From NCBI RefSeq assembly GCF_901827175.1, contig NZ_LR594662.1, positions 4,216,001 through 4,280,000 on the forward strand: a stretch of 64,000 nt of DNA, read 5' to 3'. Each line of letters opens with the position of its first letter. The stretch's first letter is position 1. Below, piece by piece: positions 44,730 to 52,830 of this stretch. This stretch comes from Variovorax sp. RA8 (GTDB taxonomy: Bacteria; Pseudomonadota; Gammaproteobacteria; Burkholderiales; Burkholderiaceae_C). The notes beneath the pieces are model-generated. The model searched no databases and had not been told where the DNA came from. It saw only the letters and a list, made by a program, of their open reading frames with translations. The position numbers were made by a program, and so were the translations under genes.

Positions 44730-45389
44730 ATGCAGGGCGGACTCCCCGAACCCCTCACGCTGGTCGCGCTGATCGTCGCCTTCGGCGTCGCGCCCTTCGT
44801 GGCGCTGATGGTGACCAGCTACACCAAGCTGGTGATCGTCTTCGGCCTGCTGCGCACCGCGCTGGGCCTGCAGCAGACGCCGCCGAACATGGTGCTGAAC
44901 GGCATCGCGATCATCCTGTCGGTCTACATCATGGCGCCGGTGGGCATGGACGTGGGCGACGCGCTGCGCCATCGAAACTTCGGCGCCAAGGGCGAAGGGC
45001 TCAACGACATCGTGGCGGTGATCGATGCAGCCAAGGCACCGCTCAAGGAGTTCTTGCAGAAGCACACGCACGAGCGCGAGCGGCAGTTCTTCCTGAAGTC
45101 CGCGTCCAACATCTGGCCGCAGGCCCGCGCCGAGCAGCTGCGTGCCGACGACTTCATGGTGCTGGTGCCGAGCTTCACCCTGAGCGAGCTGACGCGGGCC
45201 TTCCAGATCGGCTTCATCATCTACCTGGTGTTCGTGGTGGTGGACCTGATCGTGGCGACCGTGCTGCTGGCACTGGGGATGTCGATGATTGCGCCTACGA
45301 CCATTTCATTGCCGTTCAAGCTGCTGTTGTTCGTGATGCTGGATGGGTGGACGCGGCTGGTGCATGGGTTGGTGTTGTCGTACCGGTGA
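44730..45389 (+). CDS. sctR: Type III secretion export-gate protein SctR
   Basis: 219 residues of the YscR/FliP family with four helices. Diagnostic segments are VTSYTKLVIVFGLLRTALGL, LQQTPPNMVLNGIAIILSVY, ADDFMVLVPSFTLSELTRAF and SMIAPTTISLPFKLLLFVML. It forms the core of the export gate. It is encoded 17 bp after sctQ on the plus strand, apart from sctS and sctT. Confidence 0.97.
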   Translation: MQGGLPEPLTLVALIVAFGVAPFVALMVTSYTKLVIVFGLLRTALGLQQTPPNMVLNGIAIILSVYIMAPVGMDVGDALRHRNFGAKGEGLNDIVAVIDAAKAPLKEFLQKHTHERERQFFLKSASNIWPQARAEQLRADDFMVLVPSFTLSELTRAFQIGFIIYLVFVVVDLIVATVLLALGMSMIAPTTISLPFKLLLFVMLDGWTRLVHGLVLSYR

Positions 45390-45716
45390 GCGGCACATCT
45401 GCGAACACCTGAACGCCGCTTCGACATCGACTGCATTGCACGCTGACGTGCCAAGCCCGTAGCTTCGAAGCCCATGAGTCCTGCCCGATCTGTTCGAACA
45501 GGACGGACTCGAGATCGACACGACCAGCGAGTGCCGTGAAAAGTGAGGCGACTATGGCGATGCTGTAGTGCGCTTTCAAGAGGCAGTCGATCACGGCTTG
45601 TGCAATCAACTTCTTGCCTTCGTGAAGCGTGACGCAGGCATCGACCACCCGCCGCTTCTCACCGCGGACCGGGTCGCCTCGTGCCTCACTCCCGAGGAGT
45701 CCCAGCCGCCATCCCA
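45390..45716. other. Gap between sctR and the oxidoreductase operon
   Basis: A minus-strand frame of 110 codons (45316-45648) overlaps the sctR end, but nothing in it is recognisable. No terminator with a T-run was found after sctR. The codon pattern is not convincing on either strand. Confidence 0.35.
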
Positions 45717-45759
45717 GATACGATACAGCTCTGTTTCGTTTGCGATACAGTGTCGTATC
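45717..45759. promoter_or_regulatory. Two operator-like dyads upstream of the oxidoreductase operon
   Basis: ACGATACAG-CT-CTGTTTCGT (45720-45739) has 9-bp arms with one mismatch. GATAC-AGTGTC-GTATC (45744-45759) is perfect over 5 bp. GATACAG occurs in both and again at 48155-48161, between the TetR and MFS genes. They are probable TetR operators 25 to 65 bp upstream of the oxidoreductase start. Confidence 0.6.
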
Positions 45760-45784
45760 TATTCAACCAAAAGGCCGTGAGCGG

Positions 45785-46753
45785 ATGACCGATTCTCGAC
45801 AACCACTGATGACCGCCGTGCAGCTGCGCGAATGGGGCGGTCCGCTCGAACTCGCACGCATTCCGTGCCCTCAACCGCTGCCCACCGAGGTCCTTGTGCG
45901 GGTGGAAGCCGCCGGCGTGAACCCGGTGGATGTGTTCACCACCCAGGGGCGGGCGTACAACCGGGCCCTGCATCTTCCGCACGTGCCCGGCTGGGACGTT
46001 TCCGGCATGGTCGAAGCGGTGGGCTATGGTGTCACGCGCTTCAGGAAGGGCGATGCCGTCTTTGGCATGCCCTGGTTCCCACGCCAGGGCGGCGGGTACG
46101 CGCAGTACGTCACCGCGCCTGCGCGGCATTTCGCGCACAAGCCGGCAGAGCTCACGCACGCCGAAGCTGCAGCACTACCGCTGGCGGGGCTGACGGCCTG
46201 GCAGATGCTGGTGGAGGTCGCTCAAGTACGGGCTGGAATGCGGGTGTTGGTCAGCGGCGGCGCCGGGGGAGTGGGCCACCTCGTTGTGCAGTTGGCGAAG
46301 GCACTTGGCGCGTCAGTGACGGCCACGGCACGGTCCGAGAAACACGAATTCCTGCGGCAGCTGGGAGCGGAACGGGTGGTGGACTACACAGCCGCACCGG
46401 TGCCGGACCAGGTTTCGGGCATGGACATCGTGATCGAACTGGTCGGGGGCGACACCTGCATGGCGATGCTCCGCACGCTGCGGCCTGGCGGGCTGCTGGT
46501 CAGCGCCCAGGCCGCCTGGGCGCCCGGCTTGCAGGAAGCAGCGCAGGCAGCGGGCGTTCGCGCCAGCTGGTACCTGGTCGAACCGAGCGGCAGCGCTCTC
46601 GAAGCCCTCGCCAAGCTGGTGCGCGAAGGGCGGTTGAAGCCGCGCGTCGACGCTGTGCTGCCGCTGGCCCAAGCGGCCGAAGCACATACGCGCGTCGCCG
46701 CACGCGACACGAACGGCAAGCTGGTGCTGGTGCCGCCAGCCCGCAGCGAATGA
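45785..46753 (+). CDS. NADPH:quinone-type oxidoreductase (zinc-independent MDR family)
   Basis: 322 residues from the ATG at 45785. The N-terminal GroES-like domain includes VEAAGVNPVDVFTTQGRAY and PGWDVSGMVEAVG. The Rossmann domain has VLVSGGAGGVGHLVVQLAKA and VTATARSEKHEFLRQLGAE, typical of NADPH-dependent quinone and enone reductases. The catalytic-zinc cysteines of alcohol dehydrogenases are absent. It overlaps an in-frame ATG of the next gene (ATGA), so the hydrolase is co-transcribed. Confidence 0.88.
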   Translation: MTDSRQPLMTAVQLREWGGPLELARIPCPQPLPTEVLVRVEAAGVNPVDVFTTQGRAYNRALHLPHVPGWDVSGMVEAVGYGVTRFRKGDAVFGMPWFPRQGGGYAQYVTAPARHFAHKPAELTHAEAAALPLAGLTAWQMLVEVAQVRAGMRVLVSGGAGGVGHLVVQLAKALGASVTATARSEKHEFLRQLGAERVVDYTAAPVPDQVSGMDIVIELVGGDTCMAMLRTLRPGGLLVSAQAAWAPGLQEAAQAAGVRASWYLVEPSGSALEALAKLVREGRLKPRVDAVLPLAQAAEAHTRVAARDTNGKLVLVPPARSE

Positions 46754-46770
46754 GCGCAAAGGAGACGCCC

Positions 46771-47505
46771 ATGGGATCCCCCATTGTTCTCGTCCACGGA
46801 GCTTGGCACGGCGGCTGGTGCTGGGACAAAGTCCGCCCGCTCCTGGAGGCGGCCGGCCACCGCGTCCTTACACCCACCCTCAGCGGGCTGGCGGACGGCG
46901 AGCACCTGCGCTGTCCCGTCCCCAGCTTGGCCACCCACGTGGCCGACATCGTCGACCTGGTGGAGGCTGAGAGGCTTCGTGACGTGGTCGTGGTTGGCCA
47001 CTCTTATGGCGGCATGGTCATCACGGGCGTCGCCGATGCGCTGCGTGACCGCATACGCCACCTCGTGTACCTGGATGCCGCGGTGCCAGCCGACGGCCAG
47101 ACGTTTGCGTCTTTCGTGCCCGGCATCGCGCAAGAGGACGTGCTTAGGCGGGAGGCGGCGTTCCGCTCCATGGCGCCAGACGGCAGCTGGCTCCCGCCCG
47201 TCCCGCCCGGCATGGTGGGCGTGAGCGATCCCGCGGACGTCGAATGGTTGAAGCGGCGCATGCGTCCCCACCCGCTGCGCACGTGGCTGGATCCCATTGC
47301 CCTGCCCAATGGCGGCCATTCAGGACTCCCAAAGACGTACGTGATGGCAGCGAACCCGCCCACGACTGCGATGGGCTACCCGCGCGTGGCCGAGATCGCG
47401 CGTCGCGGTGGCGAATGGAGCTGCCGCGAGATCGACTGCGGTCACGACATGATGGTGGTGGATCCGGAGCAGACGGCAACCTTCATCGCAGAGGCGGCCG
47501 AATGA
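46771..47505 (+). CDS. Alpha/beta-fold hydrolase (esterase)
   Basis: 244 residues from the ATG at 46771, chosen because AAAGGAG sits 5 to 12 bp upstream; an ATG at 46750 is also in frame. The oxyanion segment is VLVHGAWHGGWCWDKV, the nucleophile elbow is VVGHSYGGM (Ser78) and the late His is in IDCGHDMMVV. The pattern is close to plant methyl-salicylate-type esterases and their bacterial relatives. It probably cleaves an ester that the linked oxidoreductase then reduces or vice versa. It converges with the TetR gene 5 bp away. Confidence 0.88.
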   Translation: MGSPIVLVHGAWHGGWCWDKVRPLLEAAGHRVLTPTLSGLADGEHLRCPVPSLATHVADIVDLVEAERLRDVVVVGHSYGGMVITGVADALRDRIRHLVYLDAAVPADGQTFASFVPGIAQEDVLRREAAFRSMAPDGSWLPPVPPGMVGVSDPADVEWLKRRMRPHPLRTWLDPIALPNGGHSGLPKTYVMAANPPTTAMGYPRVAEIARRGGEWSCREIDCGHDMMVVDPEQTATFIAEAAE

Positions 47506-47510
47506 AGGTG

Positions 47511-48179
47511 CTACTGCTTGTGCGGCAGGGCCGCGTCCATGGCCGCTTGGGCCGCACGCTGCAGCGCCTTGGCCGGTCCGTTCTTGCCCAGGGCTTCGCT
47601 TCCGGCGAAAGCGCCGTCGATCATGAGGACCAGTTGGTCCGCCAGCAGGGCAGCGTCTTCGGCGCCCGCCGCCATGCACAAGGCCAGGAGGCGTCGGCGC
47701 AGCTTTTGCTTGTTCCGCGCGACCTTGTCGCGAACGGCATGCGCCGGATCGGGAAACTCCGCCGCAGCGTTCAGGAACGCGCAGCCACGGGACGCCTCAC
47801 CGCCGATGTAGCGGGAAATCCATTTGATTTGCCCGAGGAGCTCCTCGCGCGGATGTCCCATGTGCCGCTCAGCCGTCGCTTCCCACTGCGCCCAGAACTC
47901 CTCGTCCCGCGAGTCCAGAACGGCCAGAACGAGGTCGTCCTTGGTCGGGAACCAACGATAGAGCGTCGTCTTGGCCACGCCGGAGGCGGCGACCACCGTG
48001 TCGACGCCAACCGCGCGAAAGCCCTCGCGGTAGAAAAGATCACGGGCTGTCGCGAACACCTTCTCGCGGGCGGAGTGTTCTCCCTGCGCAGGGGCACGCT
48101 TTGCTTTGGTGGAGGCACTTGCAGGCACGGGGCATTCCTGAATGTAGTGCGCATGATACAGGTCGGTAGCGAAGGACAT
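47511..48179 (-). CDS. TetR-family transcriptional regulator
   Basis: About 222 residues from the ATG at 48179; a GTG at about 48128 would remove 17 residues and leave more room for the divergent promoter. The DNA-binding helices contain FRAVGVDTVVAASGVAKTTL and YRWFPTKDDL. The C-terminal ligand domain (about 90-215) is helical. It is divergent from the MFS gene and convergent with the hydrolase, and GATACAG-containing dyads occur in both target promoter regions. It most likely represses the exporter and the catabolic pair until an inducer appears. Confidence 0.88.
   Translation of the reverse strand: MSFATDLYHAHYIQECPVPASASTKAKRAPAQGEHSAREKVFATARDLFYREGFRAVGVDTVVAASGVAKTTLYRWFPTKDDLVLAVLDSRDEEFWAQWEATAERHMGHPREELLGQIKWISRYIGGEASRGCAFLNAAAEFPDPAHAVRDKVARNKQKLRRRLLALCMAAGAEDAALLADQLVLMIDGAFAGSEALGKNGPAKALQRAAQAAMDAALPHKQ
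48143..48161. promoter_or_regulatory. Candidate TetR operator between the tetR-like and MFS genes
   Basis: TGTAGTGCGCATGATACA has matching ends (TGTA, TACA) and contains the GATACAG string shared with 45722-45728 and 45744-45750. CATTC-CT-GAATG (48133-48144) lies alongside. Confidence 0.4.
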
Positions 48180-48184
48180 CGGCC

Positions 48185-49405
48185 ATGACAACGACGGACA
48201 CCGGCGCCGGCGCAGGGCTGGCTTCCACGCGTCGCGCACTGCTGTTCGGCAACTTCGTCATCGGCGCGGGCCTGCAGGTCGTCGCAGGCACCCTGCAAGA
48301 CTTGTCGCGCTCACTGGGCGTGAGCGTTGCCACGGCGGGGCAGCTCATCTCCATTGCGGCGGTCGTGGTGTGCGTCGCCGCACCGTTCGCGGCGTGGTTC
48401 GGCCGCGGGCGGGACATGCGGCGTTTGCTCGCTTTGGCCTTGCTGTGGTACGGCATCGGCCACGCCGCGTGTGCTGCCGCCACCGGCCACCTGGGGCTAG
48501 GCGTCGCGCGCGCGTTGTCCATGCTCGCGGCCGCCTTCTTCACGCCGCAAGCCGCGGCCGCCATGGTGGTCATGAGCCCGCCGCGCGAACGCGCCTCGGC
48601 CATTGCCTTCATCTTCATCGGCTGGTCTGCGTCGGCTGTGATCGGCGCGCCGGTCAGCAGTTTCGTGGGCGAGGTGCTGGGCTGGCGCCATGCGTTCGGG
48701 TTGATCGCAGGCCTGGCGCTGTTGGCGGCAGCCGTGCTCTGGCGGAGCATGCCTTCAGGCGTGAAAACGCCACCCGTGTCCGCCGCTGCATGGAAGGCAG
48801 CGCTGCGCGATCCGGCGCTGATGGCCGTCGTACTGGTCACGGCGCTGCAGGGCGCAGGCCAGTTCACTGTCCTCTCGTACTTCCTGCCGTTCTGCAAGCA
48901 GGTGCTGCAGGCCACCGCGGCACAAGTCAGTCTGGCCTATTTGTGGTTTGGAGCACTGGGAGTCACTGGAAACGTGCTGCTGGTGCGGCTGGTGGGCCGC
49001 ATGGGCCCGGGGCGTAGCGTCAACGTGGTGCTGTGCGCGATTGCGGCGAGCCTCGCGTGCTGGCCGCTGGTCACTACGATGCCGGCGCTGCTGGTGGTGA
49101 TCGTCCCATGGGCGCTGGCGTGCTTCGCGAGCAACTCCGCCCAGCAGGCCCGTCTGGGCCACCTGGCCCCGCAACTGACGCCGGCGCTGATGGCCATGAA
49201 CACGTCGGCGATCTACCTGGGTCAGGCGCTGGGGGCGGCGGGCGGCGGCGCTCTGCTGGCATCCAACGGCATGGGTGCGCTCAGTTGGGCTGGCCTCGCA
49301 TGGATGCTGGCCGCTCTGGCACTCAGCTTGTGGGCCGCGCGTCGAATAAAGGTACACGGACTTCGCTACGCGACGACTGGAGGGCCGCAGGCCGTCGACC
49401 GCTAG
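48185..49405 (+). CDS. Major facilitator superfamily transporter (drug-exporter-like)
   Basis: 406 residues with about 12 hydrophobic helices. Recognisable MFS segments are LSRSLGVSVATAGQLISIAA (helix 1-2 region), RGRDMRRLLALALLWYG (loop 2-3) and LSMLAAAFFTPQAAAAMVVM. The arrangement resembles the DHA1 arabinose/multidrug exporter group. It is divergent from a TetR regulator, a common layout for inducible efflux. The substrate is unknown, and may be a product of the linked hydrolase/oxidoreductase. Confidence 0.9.
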   Translation: MTTTDTGAGAGLASTRRALLFGNFVIGAGLQVVAGTLQDLSRSLGVSVATAGQLISIAAVVVCVAAPFAAWFGRGRDMRRLLALALLWYGIGHAACAAATGHLGLGVARALSMLAAAFFTPQAAAAMVVMSPPRERASAIAFIFIGWSASAVIGAPVSSFVGEVLGWRHAFGLIAGLALLAAAVLWRSMPSGVKTPPVSAAAWKAALRDPALMAVVLVTALQGAGQFTVLSYFLPFCKQVLQATAAQVSLAYLWFGALGVTGNVLLVRLVGRMGPGRSVNVVLCAIAASLACWPLVTTMPALLVVIVPWALACFASNSAQQARLGHLAPQLTPALMAMNTSAIYLGQALGAAGGGALLASNGMGALSWAGLAWMLAALALSLWAARRIKVHGLRYATTGGPQAVDR

Positions 49406-49441
49406 GCCGTCATTGGCGTCCTGATCTGACCGTCTTCATCG

Positions 49442-50140
49442 TCACGCGGCGACTGCGCGGCGCAGGGCGGCTTCGACGTTGCGCTGCGTGCCGAGGATGT
49501 GCTCGCCGAGCAGTGCGCAAGCCGTATCGGCATCACGACGCAGCGTGGCCTCCATGATCTTGCGGTGCTCGCTCGACTTGCGCCGGCCGACTTGCCGGTG
49601 GCGCGCCGAGAAGCGCCGGTAGCGCTCGGCCTGGTCGAACAGGCTCGCGCTCCATAGCCGCTGGCGTTCGGAAGCGCAGGCAGCAATCAGTGCCGCATGG
49701 AAATTCCGATGCAGCTCACTCCACTCCTCGTCCAGGATGACCGGTCCATCGCTCAGGCGAGATTCGATCTTCTCGAGCCGGTGGAAGGCGGCGACGATCG
49801 CGCCTTCCCAGCTGTCGTCGCCCCGTTCGATGGCACTGCGCAGCGCCTCCACATCGAGCATCAGCCGCATGTGCGTGATGTCGGCCAGGTCCTCGGCGGA
49901 GAGCGGCGCAACGCGAAAGCCCCTGCGCTCATCCGCCTTGACCAGGCCTTCCTGTGCGAGACGGCTTAGCGCTTCGCGCAGCGGGCTGCTGGAGAACCCG
50001 TAGTGCCCCTGCAGGTCGTCCAGCTTCAGCTTGCTCCCCGCCTCGAACAAGCCAGTCAGGACGTCGCGCCGCAGGCGTCTGAAAGCCTGCTCAGCAAGAG
50101 GGGTCGATGGCTCGGAAGCGACCGCGATGAGTGAGTTCAT
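49442..50140 (-). CDS. GntR-family transcriptional regulator (FCD domain)
   Basis: About 232 residues from the ATG at 50140 (MNSLIAVASEP); an upstream ATG at 50164 would overlap the operator-like repeats. The winged helix contains LDDLQGHYGFSSSPLREALS, and the FCD part has WSELHRNFHAALIAAC and SSEHRKIMEATLRRD with its metal-binding His residues. It is downstream of a five-gene catabolic cluster on the same strand and is its likely regulator. The 12-bp palindrome TTTATGCATAAA in the cluster's promoter resembles TTTATGCATGAT at this gene's own start. Confidence 0.9.
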   Translation of the reverse strand: MNSLIAVASEPSTPLAEQAFRRLRRDVLTGLFEAGSKLKLDDLQGHYGFSSSPLREALSRLAQEGLVKADERRGFRVAPLSAEDLADITHMRLMLDVEALRSAIERGDDSWEGAIVAAFHRLEKIESRLSDGPVILDEEWSELHRNFHAALIAACASERQRLWSASLFDQAERYRRFSARHRQVGRRKSSEHRKIMEATLRRDADTACALLGEHILGTQRNVEAALRRAVAA

Positions 50141-50141
50141 A

Positions 50142-50163
50142 TGATCAATTTTATGCATGATCA
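50142..50163. promoter_or_regulatory. Operator-like repeats at the GntR gene start
   Basis: Two TGATCA palindromes (50142-50147 and 50158-50163) flank TTTATGCAT. The site abuts the chosen start codon, as expected for autoregulation. Confidence 0.5.
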
Positions 50164-50204
50164 CTCGAAGCTTGCAAAGAGCCGATGACGACTCGCAGGT
50201 GCAA

Positions 50205-51194
50205 TCAAGGCATCAGCACGATCTTTCCCGGCATGCCACCGCTGTCGAGCAACTCGTGCACACGGCGCGCCTCCGACAGCGCAAAGGTCGCGACCTTCGG
50301 CGCGCGAATGCGGCCTTCAGCCATCAGGGCGATGGCGGACTCCATCAAGCCCCGGCGCTGGCTCGCATCCGCATCGATGGCGTGGATGGAGAAGGTGCGC
50401 ACAGCGAGGCTCCTGCCCAGCAGCCTGCGAAGTTCCTCGAACACGTCGCCGGCAGGCGGACCGTTGACGATGTTGTAAGAGACCAGCATGCCGCAGGGTG
50501 CCAAGGCGCGCAGGCAGGCGATGAAGAGCTCACCGCCCAGGTGATCGAAGGCCAGGTCGACGCCACGACCGTCCGTCAGCTGCATCACTTTCTCGGTCAG
50601 GCCATGTGGATCGCTCTCGATGACCTCGTGCGCGCCGTTGGCCAACGCGAAGTTTCTCTTCTCCGGGGTCGAGGCGGTTCCGATCACACGCAGTCCGCGG
50701 TCGCGGGCGACCTGTACCAGCGCCGTCGCCACACCACCGGCCGCACCGGGCACCAGGATGGAGGTCGCCGGCAAATTGCCGTTGCTCGACAGCATCGCCA
50801 ACGCGAGCTGGAAGTTTCCGAGGCTGACGGCATCCTCGAAGCGGATCGAGTCGGGAAGGACGAAAGGTGCGGCCTGCGGCACGCAGATGGCCTCCGCATA
50901 GCAGCCGCCACGCTGCGCCAGTTCACGCGCGCTCACGAGCACCCGCTGCCCCACCCGCAAAGAAGTCACTCCGGGGCCGATCGCGTCGACGACACCGGCC
51001 ATCTCGTTGCCGGGGGTCGCCGGCATCGGCGGCATCCATTTGTAGGTGCCGTTGCGGATCAGCACATCGGGCCCGCCGGCGCCGATCGCCATGGCCTTGA
51101 CCCGCACCTCGCCTGCGCGTGGTTGCGGCAATGGCAGCTCGACGAGTTGCAGGACTTCGGGCCCGCCGGGCGCCTGGAGTTGAATGGCCTTCAT
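50205..51194 (-). CDS. Zinc-independent quinone oxidoreductase-like protein (MDR family)
   Basis: 329 residues. The N-terminal GroES-like part includes PATPGNEMAGVVDAIGPGV, and the Rossmann part has ILVPGAAGGVATALVQVARD and RVIGTASTPEKRNFALANGA. Structural and catalytic zinc cysteines are missing. It probably reduces an enone or quinone with NADPH. It is the last gene of the 54.3-50.2-kb cluster, 18 bp after the AA_synth-family gene. Confidence 0.85.
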   Translation of the reverse strand: MKAIQLQAPGGPEVLQLVELPLPQPRAGEVRVKAMAIGAGGPDVLIRNGTYKWMPPMPATPGNEMAGVVDAIGPGVTSLRVGQRVLVSARELAQRGGCYAEAICVPQAAPFVLPDSIRFEDAVSLGNFQLALAMLSSNGNLPATSILVPGAAGGVATALVQVARDRGLRVIGTASTPEKRNFALANGAHEVIESDPHGLTEKVMQLTDGRGVDLAFDHLGGELFIACLRALAPCGMLVSYNIVNGPPAGDVFEELRRLLGRSLAVRTFSIHAIDADASQRRGLMESAIALMAEGRIRAPKVATFALSEARRVHELLDSGGMPGKIVLMP

Positions 51195-51212
51195 GATGTT
51201 CGACCAGCCTGC

Positions 51213-51791
51213 CTAGCGCTGCCCGTCATGGACGGACACCTGGTCCTTCGTCAGCCCGCCGAGGCGCGCATGCACGCGGCCGCCGGTGCCCATCACCAGC
51301 GCGAAGAGGATCTCGTTGGGCCGGGGCGCGTCCTGGATGCCGATTTCCATCGAGTTGTAGTGACTGCGCACGTAGGCCGCGTGGACGTAGTGCAGCGGCA
51401 CCATGATCCGGTAGCCCGTCGCCGCCACCGCCTTGGACGACGGGACGATCGCCTTCGGCTCGCCAAGCGCCTCGCGCATGGCCCAGCCGCCGGCCTCGTG
51501 CCAGACGGCACCGTGCTCCAGCTCTCCGTTCACGCCGACGATCGCGGCCTTGCTGTAGACCTCGACCTTGTCGCGCCCGAGCGTCTCGATCAGCTCGGTC
51601 GCCAGCAGTGTTCCCAGGGAGCGCAGGTCGACCATGAAGGGAATCAGGTCGGGTTCATAGCGCCCCGCATAGGGGTTGCGGATGACCGCGCAGGCCGCGG
51701 CAAGCTTCAGGGGCGTCTCGACCGGCGGCCCACCCTCGTGGTAGATGGTTTCGATGGCAAGACTGCGCTTGCGGATTTCGATCAGGGACAT
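51213..51791 (-). CDS. Amino-acid-synthesis-family protein (AA_synth, PF06684-like)
   Basis: 192 residues from the ATG at 51791 with GAGG upstream. Segments such as LAAACAVIRNPYAGRYEPDL and SSKAVAATGYRIMVPLHYVH match the small AA_synth (DUF1185) family, whose members are often found with Bug receptors and FAH-type hydrolases in Burkholderiales. The biochemical activity of the family is not established to my knowledge. It is 18 bp upstream of the oxidoreductase and 7 bp downstream of the receptor gene. Confidence 0.75.
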   Translation of the reverse strand: MSLIEIRKRSLAIETIYHEGGPPVETPLKLAAACAVIRNPYAGRYEPDLIPFMVDLRSLGTLLATELIETLGRDKVEVYSKAAIVGVNGELEHGAVWHEAGGWAMREALGEPKAIVPSSKAVAATGYRIMVPLHYVHAAYVRSHYNSMEIGIQDAPRPNEILFALVMGTGGRVHARLGGLTKDQVSVHDGQR

Positions 51792-51798
51792 GAAAACC

Positions 51799-52767
51799 TC
51801 ATTGCCTTGGTATGTGTGCATCGTTCACGACGGCCGTCCAGCGCTTCAGCTCGGCGCTCACCATCGTGGTCATTTCTTCCGGCGTGCTGCCGCGCGCTTC
51901 GCCGCCCATATCCTCCAGGCGTGCACGGACGGCGGCCACCTGCAGGGCCTTGAGTGTCTCCGAACGCAGTCGCTCGACAATCGGGCGCGGCGTGCCGGCC
52001 GGCGCCATGAAGCCCGCCCATGAACTCACGTCGTAGCCTGCCACGCCCTGCTCCGCGACCGTCGGCACCTCGGGCATCGCGCTCCAGCGCTGCGCGCCGG
52101 TGGTGGCCAGCGCTCTCAGCTTGCCCGCCTTGATGTTGGGCATCACCGCCGTCGGCGGCGCGACGATCAAGGGGATCTCGCCGCCGAGCAGCGCCGTGAC
52201 CGAGGCAGCATCGCCGCGATAGGGAACATGAAGCAGCTCGGCCTTCGCGCTCTTGACCAGGAGCTCCCCCGCCAGGTGGTGCGTGGAGCCGATGCCGGCC
52301 GAGCCGTACGAGACGCCGCGTGCATCGGCACGCGCGGCAGCGAGCAGCTCCGCGAGGCTGCGGTAGGGTGAATCGGCACGCACCACCAGCAGGAACGGAA
52401 AGAAGGTGACCGTGGAGATCATCTGGAAGTCCGACACGGTCTGGTAGTTGAGCTTGCTGTAGAGCGCCCCCGCCACCGCGTGCCCGCCGGTGGCCAGGAG
52501 CAGCGTGTACCCGTCGGGCCGGGCGCGCGCCACCGTGGTCGCCGCGATCGTTCCGCCCGCGCCGGTCTGGGCCTCGACCACGAAGGGCTGGCCCAGGCCC
52601 TTGGCCATCTCCGCGCTGACCACGCGCGCGATCGTGTCGGCATTGCCGCCTGCGGCGAAGCCCTGGTAGATCTTGATCGGCTTGTCCGGGTAGTCCTGGG
52701 CCAAAGCCATGATGGGTGCCGCGCAGGCCAGGGTCAGGCCTGCGGCAACGAAATGTCTGCGCCGCAT
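51799..52767 (-). CDS. Bug/TctC-family periplasmic solute receptor
   Basis: 322 residues from the ATG at 52767. A twin-Arg-like signal (MRRRHFVAAGLTLACAAP) is followed by YPDKPIKIYQGFAAGGNADT and FVVEAQTGAGGTIAATTVAR, the family hallmarks. LLHVPYRGDAASVTALLGGE is the substrate loop. No TctA/TctB membrane genes are nearby, as for most Bug proteins. It probably binds a carboxylate degraded by the surrounding genes. Confidence 0.92.
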   Translation of the reverse strand: MRRRHFVAAGLTLACAAPIMALAQDYPDKPIKIYQGFAAGGNADTIARVVSAEMAKGLGQPFVVEAQTGAGGTIAATTVARARPDGYTLLLATGGHAVAGALYSKLNYQTVSDFQMISTVTFFPFLLVVRADSPYRSLAELLAAARADARGVSYGSAGIGSTHHLAGELLVKSAKAELLHVPYRGDAASVTALLGGEIPLIVAPPTAVMPNIKAGKLRALATTGAQRWSAMPEVPTVAEQGVAGYDVSSWAGFMAPAGTPRPIVERLRSETLKALQVAAVRARLEDMGGEARGSTPEEMTTMVSAELKRWTAVVNDAHIPRQ

Positions 52768-52830
52768 TGTGCTTGTCTCCGATTTGTTCTGGGATGGAGG
52801 CCGCATTCTTCAGCGGCCCTGCTGAAAGCC

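Noticed and set aside
45316..45648. Minus-strand 110-codon frame at the sctR end
   Set aside because: It overlaps sctR, has no recognisable motif and no good ribosome-binding site.
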